A stretch of 64,000 bases of DNA from Rosa chinensis (taxonomy: Eukaryota; Streptophyta; Magnoliopsida; Rosales; Rosaceae), in NCBI RefSeq assembly GCF_002994745.2, contig NC_037093.1, forward strand, positions 67,289,510 through 67,353,509. Direction: 5' to 3'. The notes below the pieces were generated by a model. The model saw only the letters and a list, made by a program, of their open reading frames with translations, was not told the origin of the DNA and searched no databases. Positions 56,823-64,000 of the stretch are shown here, in pieces. Numbering within the stretch: position 1 is the stretch's first letter; every line of letters begins with the position of its first letter. The position numbers and the translations under genes are program-made.

Positions 56823-59800
56823 TCAACAATCACTCCTCTTTCGATCGGAACAAGGAGAAGCCAGAGTATTAGCAGCAGCTATTTCCAGTGCCACAGCTTC
56901 GTCTTGTTTCTCGTTTTCCACTTTCTCGACTTTCAATTTCTGCACCATTTACGTAAAGAGAAGCTCAGTCAAGTTATATGAATTCTGATGGCCGAGTCTC
57001 ACTACTGGACTGGACTTATAAGGGATGATAACAAAAAAACAATAATAAGAGAAAGCAACCAATCACCAATCACCTTTGCAAAGATGTTTGAGTAGAGCTT
57101 AGCATCCCTCTTATTGCTTTCAGCTTGAAGTTGTTTCAGTTTCTTCTCAATCAACTTGACCTCCCTGGAGAATCGGAAACATTAATAACAAATTAAGAAT
57201 CTTAGAACAGACAATAAAACGCTTTAAAAAGATAAATTAATTAATAAATCAGCTTTTTAAGTCACCTATTCTGGGGATCAATCTCTAGAGCTTTCTTGAT
57301 GTCCAGTTCAGCCGAGAACAAATCTGAAATTTCCAGATATGCTTGTGCCCGTCTGTACAAGGCTTTTACATTGTGGAACTCAACACCTAGAACCTGTAGA
57401 AGATCAAAATTTAGGAGATATGATGAGATTTGTCCTAACATCAATGATTAAACCCCATGAACATTAGAATATGCATAGAATTTATTCTTCAATTATTTTC
57501 TTTCGGATTCAACTGACAAATTACCTTTGAACATAGTTTTATTGCTTCCTGAAAGTCATTTAGTTTTAGGCTACATGCTGCACCATTCAACCAGCAAGAC
57601 ACTCTTAATGTTTTAGCTAGCTTTAACTCATCATCCCCAAAGATTACATCTTCACTAACATAATCAGCAGCCTGAGAGGAGGAAAAGTAACGCACAAATA
57701 AAGTTAATCCTAAAAATAATCTAAAGTTAGATTAAAATGAAACCATAAGAAGGTATATTCAAGGGAAAGAGCACTCCAAAATCACCTTATCATATTTCTT
57801 TCCCGCTCGATGATACTTCCCCTTCTTAAAGAGAAGGTTGCCTTCCTCTTTCTTCCTTCCCGCTGCCTCAATTTTCTCATGATTGCTCAATTCCCATGGT
57901 GCCCTTTCCTTTTTATCAAAGAACAGTAAATAATAATAAGAAGGTACAAATGTATCATCATGAACCTCAGAACATACTTAATTGTAGAAGCCCATGCAAC
58001 CACTACAGAAGTATGGATAGCACTTGCTTAAATTTTATAAATAGAATAAATCGGGTAAAAGATAAATTGTGTGTTGCTATAAAACCACAAGTTCATACTA
58101 TGTTGGTGTTTATTCATTTTTGTACATATATGATGTCAAAGGAAACAATATTACCCATGTTCATTTCAAACCCAAAATGACAAATACATCAAAATGTCTG
58201 TACCTTGATAAAATCCAGCATTTCAACCTCAAAGACAATGTTTGAAGATGGTGGAACTACAGCCAGGTCCCGCCTTATTTCAACACTTCCAAATCCAAAA
58301 TCAGGATGTATAGTCAATATTGCCTGCTCTCCCATTTTCATTGTAGCAACTGCTTGGTCAAAACCAGCAATCACTTGTTCTACAGATCGTAAAATGCAAA
58401 TATTAGCCAGAACTACTTTTGAGCTTTCTTTTTTGTTATCAGACAAAACAGATGCAAGTAACAAAAAAGAGACATAATAAAATTTGACTAACTGACCTTC
58501 ATCTGTGATAAATTCCAAAGGCTGCATTCCATCTACTCCTCTTTTCTCAAATATAGTACCATCTTCAAGCCTAGCTATATAGCTAACTGCAGCAGTCGGA
58601 GGGTGCATTTTAAGTTAAGGGTAGAATCATGTAGTGTCACAGGTTCATTATGTGTTCCAATGTCTAAATTACCGACTGTGGCATTTCCAATTTACAGGAT
58701 ACCTTTACTCAAACTTGTGGTAATACGCTGAAAAATATGCATCTCAATCTACTTACCAGTAACAGTTGCACCTTCATGAGCACTGGATGTACTCTCCCCT
58801 TCCTTCAAAATCTTCTTTAATACTTTGCCATCACCGGTGACATCAATAACAGGCTTGAAAGACAACAATTCAATATCAATGTTCAGCACAGAAGTTGGTG
58901 GGATAGACTCAAATCCATTGTTTGCATCCCTCCCCTCCTCCCCAAAGGCATCTGCAATTATATATCATCTTTGGAGTTAGCACTTTTTTCATTTTTTGCT
59001 AAGACCTTCAATGCTGAACATGATCCATATAAAATGACGTCACATACATTGAGGCTGAACAATTAACCTGGCCTTCTCTCCCCTTTTCATTGTCCTGATT
59101 GATTTTGCCAACGCTGGACAAAAATGACCTGAAAGACAAGAATGCACGTTATTCAATTATCGCAAATTAAGCACAATGCCAAAACAAATCTTTCCGAGTT
59201 TCAGACAACAACACAGAGATGATACAAACAAGCATTAGATTAAAACAACGAAGAAAAATACCATCTTTCACGTAGAATTCAATTCCTTCTTCTGGTGTTT
59301 CTGCAACAATGGTGCCATCAACCAACGCCACCCGATACTTGACTGCACAAAACAACAAAAGTTCCTCATCATCCATTGCTCTACAGTTTAAAAATACCAA
59401 TTTCACCATTGCAACTGAGCTCGACAGACACTGAAACAATCCAACACACAAGAAAAAGAAAAGAAAAAAAAACACAATGATTTACTTAATGAGAGGCATC
59501 AGAGTACCAAGAACTTCATCCAAATCACCAGGACTCTCATTCCTCCTCCCTTTCTCCAAAATTTTCTTCACAATCCCACCGTCTTTGCTCAAATCCACCA
59601 CTCTAATCCACGAAATAAGCTCCACCTCAAACTGAACAGCCGCATTAGGCGGCACATCACAGCCGCGGCCACCAACACCATAGGCCGGCTCAGCAGGCAC
59701 AGTAAACAACGCAATCTCTCCCTTCTTCATAGTGACCATACCATGCTCCAACCCCTTCACTACTCCACCCTCACCGATCTTAACAGTGACCGGCTCCTCC

Positions 59801-60149
59801 CTCTCTCTCGTAGACTCGAACTTCGTTCCATCAAGCAAAGCTCCTCCCTTAATAGTGCACTGAAATTCAATTTTCCACAGTCAAATTCTCTCAGTATTTT
59901 GAATAATGGACACTAAACTAATATTCAGCTTTGCAAGTAGGACTCACCGGTGGCTTCGTCGCCGAACTCCGGGGTTTCCCAGCCGGTTCCGGCCTTGAGG
60001 AGCTTCTTCTTCAGGCCGTAGGTGGCGAATTCTCTCTCCTCGCCGACTTTGAGAGGCGGTGCCGACTCGATCACCTCGCCGGGCTCCTCGTCCAGGTCGT
60101 CTTCGTCCGCAATGCCTGACACGTCAGTGGCTTTCTCCGCTACGGCCAT
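56823..60149 (-). CDS. Multidomain FKBP-type peptidyl-prolyl isomerase (ROF1/FKBP62-like), apparent frameshift in domain 1
   Basis: Immunophilin co-chaperone class: three FKBP domains, then three TPRs that bind Hsp90-type C-termini, then a basic tail region. Exons read downward: 60149-59948, 59859-59508, 59342-59262, 59128-59048, 58951-58757, 58586-58497, 58379-58204, 57908-57786, 57671-57525, 57393-57266, 57164-57074, 56939-56823; intended length about 593 aa. FKBP1 shows LKKKLLKAGTGWETPEFGDE, LLDGTKFES and VPPNAAVQFEVELISW; FKBP2 VKYRVALVDGTIVAE and KDGHFCPAL; FKBP3 YIARLEDGTIFEKRG. TPR motifs include NGAACSLKLNDFQEAIKLCS and NVKALYRRAQAYLE. All joins keep frame except exon 1 to exon 2, where the canonical GT-AG splice gives VHY then TAA. 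Relative to relatives there is one extra base after TAT. An AG 16 nt further in would restore frame but drop the VHY strand. The rest is intact, so an assembly or allele error, a cryptic splice or a recent pseudogene are all possible. Confidence 0.82.
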
Positions 60150-61718
60150 CGTGGAACTCAGATTAGTGAGGTGCGATTATGTGGCGGGATGAGAAAGGTT
60201 GGTTTGATTCTGATTCCGTGGCAAATTGAAACGGAAGAGGAAGGGTGGTTTGGTCATTTCAGGTTCTGGGCTCTTTCTTGAATGTTCCGGTGGAACCAAA
60301 GCTGGCGTTAAGTGGGCCATAAAGACTGCGATGTCAGTGGGCCAAGGCCCAAATAATCATCTTGCATTCTGGTTCATGTTCATAGATTCAAAGTTGGCGA
60401 TAGATATGGCGTCAGAAAAATAATAGTCAAAAGCGAGGGGTTTATTGACTTCAATAATGGACAGCACAAGAAAGCTCTAGAATATTAAAAATGGGGAAAA
60501 CTGTGGCTAAGTTGCTCTTAATTAGCTAATTTTAGGGTTCTCAAGAGTATTGAATAATGAGGGATATGACTTTGTAATCTTAAGAATAATCATTAGGTCG
60601 GCTTCGCGATGATGAAAGGAGCGCAAGGAGGAGGCATCACGAGACAATGCCAATTGTGGATTTAGCCAATTATTAGTTAATTAATATGTAACTAACATTG
60701 TTGTATAAAACTTATGTTACGTATAGAATTGTTATATTTATTTATCATACTTAAATAAGATCCGTGAATCTAACATTTCAATTTAGTTGCCACTCATGTT
60801 TAGCTAAAATTTTAAATAATTACACTAAACAGTAAAGTACAAAAAATAATAAGTAAAACGATATATTAAGATGTTGCCACAAATCGAATAATTTGTGAAA
60901 GAATCGTTGAATATTATCATTTAATATAATCGATATATTATATATGAACTAATTGCATTTTATTATGGTACATTACCAAGTGCTAATAATCATTTTCAAT
61001 CTCTAACACTCGATCTAAAGAAAACAGCATTACTAAAGTATTCTTCATGAGTGGAACTTGATCGAAGATAAATTTTATTGACAACTAGGGAAACACAACC
61101 AGTATCACTCGAGCTCCCTAGTCTTATCCTAAGGAGCAGATCAGAAATACCACCACGTACCACTTTGTTATCATTCCTAGGCAGCTGTTCCAATGAAAGG
61201 AATCCTCTATCTTTTTTTCGATTGAAGGAATCCTCAATCTTTAAAAAGGCCAACTGTAACAAATTGAATAGAAGAATCTAGTACTCGATCTGTACTCATC
61301 CCACAATAAATACAGGGACCCAGTTCATGATAATATATGCAAAACGTCAACTTCCAAACAGGGCTTTTTGAGCTTCCATAATTGCAATCAAACCCATTAA
61401 AATACCCAGAAGTAACCCCCATGAATTATTATTTTTTATTTTTTTGTATTTTAGGTTATTCTGCTTTTATCATGCAACAATCTTCTTCATGGTGTTACTG
61501 ATAAATTTAATTCCCAAGAAAGAAGATTCATGGTGTTACTGATAAATTTAATTCCCAAGAAAGAAGATATATAAACACACATAAAAACAAACCACTCCGG
61601 CCACTTCTCAATTTTCATAACCTGATCTGTACAAACACTCTCAAATTTTCAATCACAGATCGAGGACCAAACTGAACTAATCAACACTTGCAGAGACTAA
61701 CAGAGTTTTGATAACGAT
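60150..61718. other. Intergenic between FKBP gene and the small Ser-rich gene
   Basis: 60150-60350 is the FKBP promoter side. 60700-61000 is strongly AT-rich. No gene seen. A 41-bp tandem duplication lies at 61486-61567. Confidence 0.5.
61486..61567. repeat. 41-bp tandem duplication
   Basis: TTCATGGTGTTACTGATAAA begins at 61486 and at 61527, and both copies run to CCAAGAAAGAAGA. Near-identical copies. Confidence 0.88.
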
Positions 61719-62216
61719 CTAAACAAACGCAACGCTTCTCTTTCCGACAGCATAGCTTCTGCTTCTGGGGTACAAGTCCTTCTTCACGTCACCTTCCTCC
61801 TCGAAATCACAAGCGGCATCCTCGTCAATTCGTCCCATGGCCACGCTACCACACTTGGGCAACACTTGCCTCGACCCCATCGTCGTCGTCGCCGACCTCT
61901 TCAGCTGGTCCTGAAGTATCTTGTCCACGTCGATACGAGTCCCGTAGCTCCTGGCCGAGGCAGCCCTCACCAGCTCGGAAAAGTCATCGTTGCCCTGGTT
62001 GGACCTCGACGATGACGATCTCGTGCTGAAGCTTTTGGGTAAACCCGAGGAGAATTGGCCGCCGGGGCCGGCCATGGTGCTCCCGCCGTAGCTGAATCTG
62101 TCGCCGACGTCCGTCATGCTTTTGACGTAAAAGTCCTTGGCCTTGCCCAAGGCTCTGATGGGGACTGTGATGATTCTCAGGAACCGGTTCTGGTTCTGAG
62201 CCTTGGTGCTTCTCAT
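61719..62216 (-). CDS. Small Ser-rich plant-specific protein, unknown function
   Basis: Single-exon frame of 165 aa from the ATG at 62216 (MRSTKAQNQNRFLRIITVPI). The open frame extends 32 codons upstream (MPQAFFSPHQ...), but that part lies close to a TATA-like box and reads as leader, while the MRS...NRFLRIITVPIRALGKAKDF block is what I recall as the conserved N-terminus of this plant family. Further motifs: YVKSMTDVGDRFSYG, a Ser/Arg tract (STRSSSSRSNQG), FSELVRAASARSYG, and a C-terminus rich in acidic residues ending GKRSVAFV. There is no signal peptide and no clear enzyme fold. The short amphipathic N-terminal helix could be a membrane-contact segment, but that is speculation. Confidence 0.75.
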   Translation of the reverse strand: MRSTKAQNQNRFLRIITVPIRALGKAKDFYVKSMTDVGDRFSYGGSTMAGPGGQFSSGLPKSFSTRSSSSRSNQGNDDFSELVRAASARSYGTRIDVDKILQDQLKRSATTTMGSRQVLPKCGSVAMGRIDEDAACDFEEEGDVKKDLYPRSRSYAVGKRSVAFV

Positions 62217-62309
62217 CTTTGTCTTGTTTTCTTCGTGTGGGTAATAGGAATCGTGTGGGTAATAGGAAGGTGGGTGTGTTTTTTGATGAGGGGAGAAGAA
62301 GGCTTGAGG

Positions 62310-62320
62310 CAATATATAGT
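62310..62320 (-). promoter_or_regulatory. TATA box candidate for the small Ser-rich gene
   Basis: CACTATATATTG on the minus strand, about 100 bp upstream of the chosen ATG. This supports the shorter protein start. Confidence 0.4.
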
Positions 62321-64000
62321 GGCGTTTTTAATTTTCTATCTGTCTCGGTCAAAGAAAAGTTTTTTTTTTTATTTTTTAAATCGGTAGGTCAAATTTATAA
62401 TTCAGCAAGCAGTATCAGAAACGACACATCTCAGAAGAGGCTAATAGAAAGAGTCGTCCTTTAGGACATATAAATGACATATTCTAAGAAAAAACATAAT
62501 CTCACACTCTCAGGTACACCCACCTTTTAAGGACAATTAAGTACATTTATTCTAACAAAACCTAGAAACTCAAAAGCAAAATAAATAAATATGACAACCG
62601 AGCAACTAGATCTTGCAACTCAAGAAACATTTAAACATTACTAGTTGAGGATGATGCACCAGCATCCCCAACAGTTCCACCATCTGTATGCAGCTCGTCT
62701 TTAGCACGCTTAGGCCTATTTTTGCTTCTAATTGTCTTTTGGGCCCAAAACCCAATCCAAGTATTGAGGCCCACATCCACCATGAAAATCCAGCAGGCCC
62801 AGCTAGACACTCCCAGCCACTACAACCAGTCTTGCTCAGGAAGAAGATCATCAACCAAAGATCTAGCACTACCGCCATTGTCACCTAACAACCAGCCACC
62901 AAATCTACGAACGCCGGCATTTGCAGCCTTCCCATCCGCAACACCCAATCCTCTCTTGACATCAATAGTTAACAAGCCAGGCACGACCTCAAGAACTCGA
63001 GCCCAAAAGATCGGCTCCTCCTCCACAAGAGAAAAGCTATCGCCGCCATAATCAACCCGCCCACCATTGACAGGAAAACCCATACCAACCTGGCCACCCT
63101 CATCCTTGAACAAATGCAGACACAGTCAACAATCCTCAGTGCATTGCACCAATACACCGGCAAAACCTAATCGGTCTAATACCAACTCATTACCAAACGA
63201 CACACAAATCGGCGCCATAATCCGATCAACCGCTGCCAGATCAACAACAAAAACAAGGAGCCAAGAAACAGCCGCAAGGTTGGCAATGGAAACAAGCATT
63301 AGGTTTGGGAATTATCGTAGATAAAAAAATTGACAGGTAACCCTAGCAAAGCGTTTACCAGTCAAAGAAAAGTTTACCAATGCACCCCATAAACTGTATC
63401 CAAAAAACAAAACTTACAGTGTATTGGTATATTTGGATAAAAATAAAAATTAGAATTTAAATCAAAATAAAAAAATTTATAACTTACATGAATTATCTCA
63501 TTTGACATTTTTAATTTGAAAATTATGAATTTTTTCAGTGAGAAAAAAAACACAAAAGAATTAATTTTCCAAATTTCTCACTTCAATTAGTCTCTTTTTA
63601 AGTTTTATTTCTTTATTTGTTTCAAACTTTTTTTTTGAAAAAAGGACGACAAACTATACTAAGTGAAATTGAGGAGTACATAGAAAGATGCATAAAACAT
63701 CGAAAGAAAGCAATAAAACATAACGAGATGCACAAACGCATCTACGATAAAGTAAAAATAACGCATAACTAGATGCACAATGACATCTAGAATGAAAGGA
63801 ACCATGTGACTTGATGCCATGAGGCATCACTGCACTGCATATGTCATTAAAGCAGTGTAAATAGAAGAGTAACTGTAACTGTAGCCGATGATATGACCAC
63901 CTAGGAGAGGTGATTCACTCACCAAGAGATCGAAAGCAACCAAGGGTGTCAGAAACTTGGATGTTGGCAGACGAACTCAAATCCGACCCGAAGTCAAAAT
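62321..64000. other. Unassigned, probably repeat-derived
   Basis: 62600-63330 is GC-richer, with overlapping frames on both strands and no stable domain. On the minus strand the Gly/Val-rich phrases (GGQVGMGFPVNGGRVDYGGD) resemble leader regions of plant retroelements rather than a host gene. 63340-63660 is AT-rich. 63660-64000 contains repeated GATGCACAA phrases and reaches the window edge. No gene could be supported. Confidence 0.35.

Noticed and set aside
62055..62387. 110-codon plus-strand ORF opposite the small Ser-rich gene
   Set aside because: Antisense shadow; the minus strand carries the recognisable protein and a TATA-like box.

Overview
The window is nuclear DNA of a flowering plant, most likely a eudicot. 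It has AT-rich intergenic DNA, many short GT-AG introns, plant-specific gene families (DUF7950, SOFL, an ECA-type calcium pump) and layered plant transposons. The family cannot be fixed from sequence alone; the repeats look Rosaceae-like to me, but that is only an impression. No bacterial, organellar, CRISPR or tRNA feature was found.

Layout: 1-3.6 kb, a decayed Ty1/copia retrotransposon on the minus strand, cut by the left window edge. 3.97-5.24 kb, mitochondrial complex I subunit NDUFS4/FRO1 (+, 5 exons). 5.54-6.66 kb, a single-exon DUF7950 gene (-). 7.85-12.5 kb, a nested transposon block: a retroposon-like insertion with a 15-bp target duplication, a 1,025-bp hAT element with perfect 8-bp duplication inside it, compound TA/TG microsatellites, and a 524-bp-period tandem array. 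14.5-18.5 kb, a Glu/Lys/Arg-rich gene full of internal repeats (+). 19.8-23.0 kb, a 14-exon nucleobase-ascorbate transporter (+). 26.7-27.55 kb, a SOB FIVE-LIKE gene (+). 29.3-34.4 kb, the 11-exon ribosome-biogenesis WD40 protein UTP4/POPCORN (-). 35.4-36.3 kb, a Mutator-like MITE with a 9-bp duplication. 36.9-50.8 kb, the 34-exon P-type Ca2+ ATPase ECA3 (+). 50.8-56.8 kb, relics: hairpins, short duplications, an EDR4-like first exon and a rhomboid exon. 56.8-60.15 kb, a three-FKBP-domain plus TPR immunophilin of the ROF1/FKBP62 type (-) with an apparent one-base frameshift. 61.7-62.2 kb, a small plant-specific Ser-rich gene (-). 62.5-64 kb, uncharacterised repeat-like sequence.

The genes are an ordinary mixture of independent plant loci and do not form one pathway. 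Exon boundaries were worked out by hand from GT-AG signals, reading-frame continuity and family homology; every NDUFS4, NAT, UTP4 and ECA3 junction keeps frame. I do not see a clear new multi-gene system. The most unusual material is the hairpin and gene-fragment cluster at 52.3-55.2 kb, the multi-scale coding repeats at 14.5-16.2 kb, the FKBP frameshift, and the nested transposon block.
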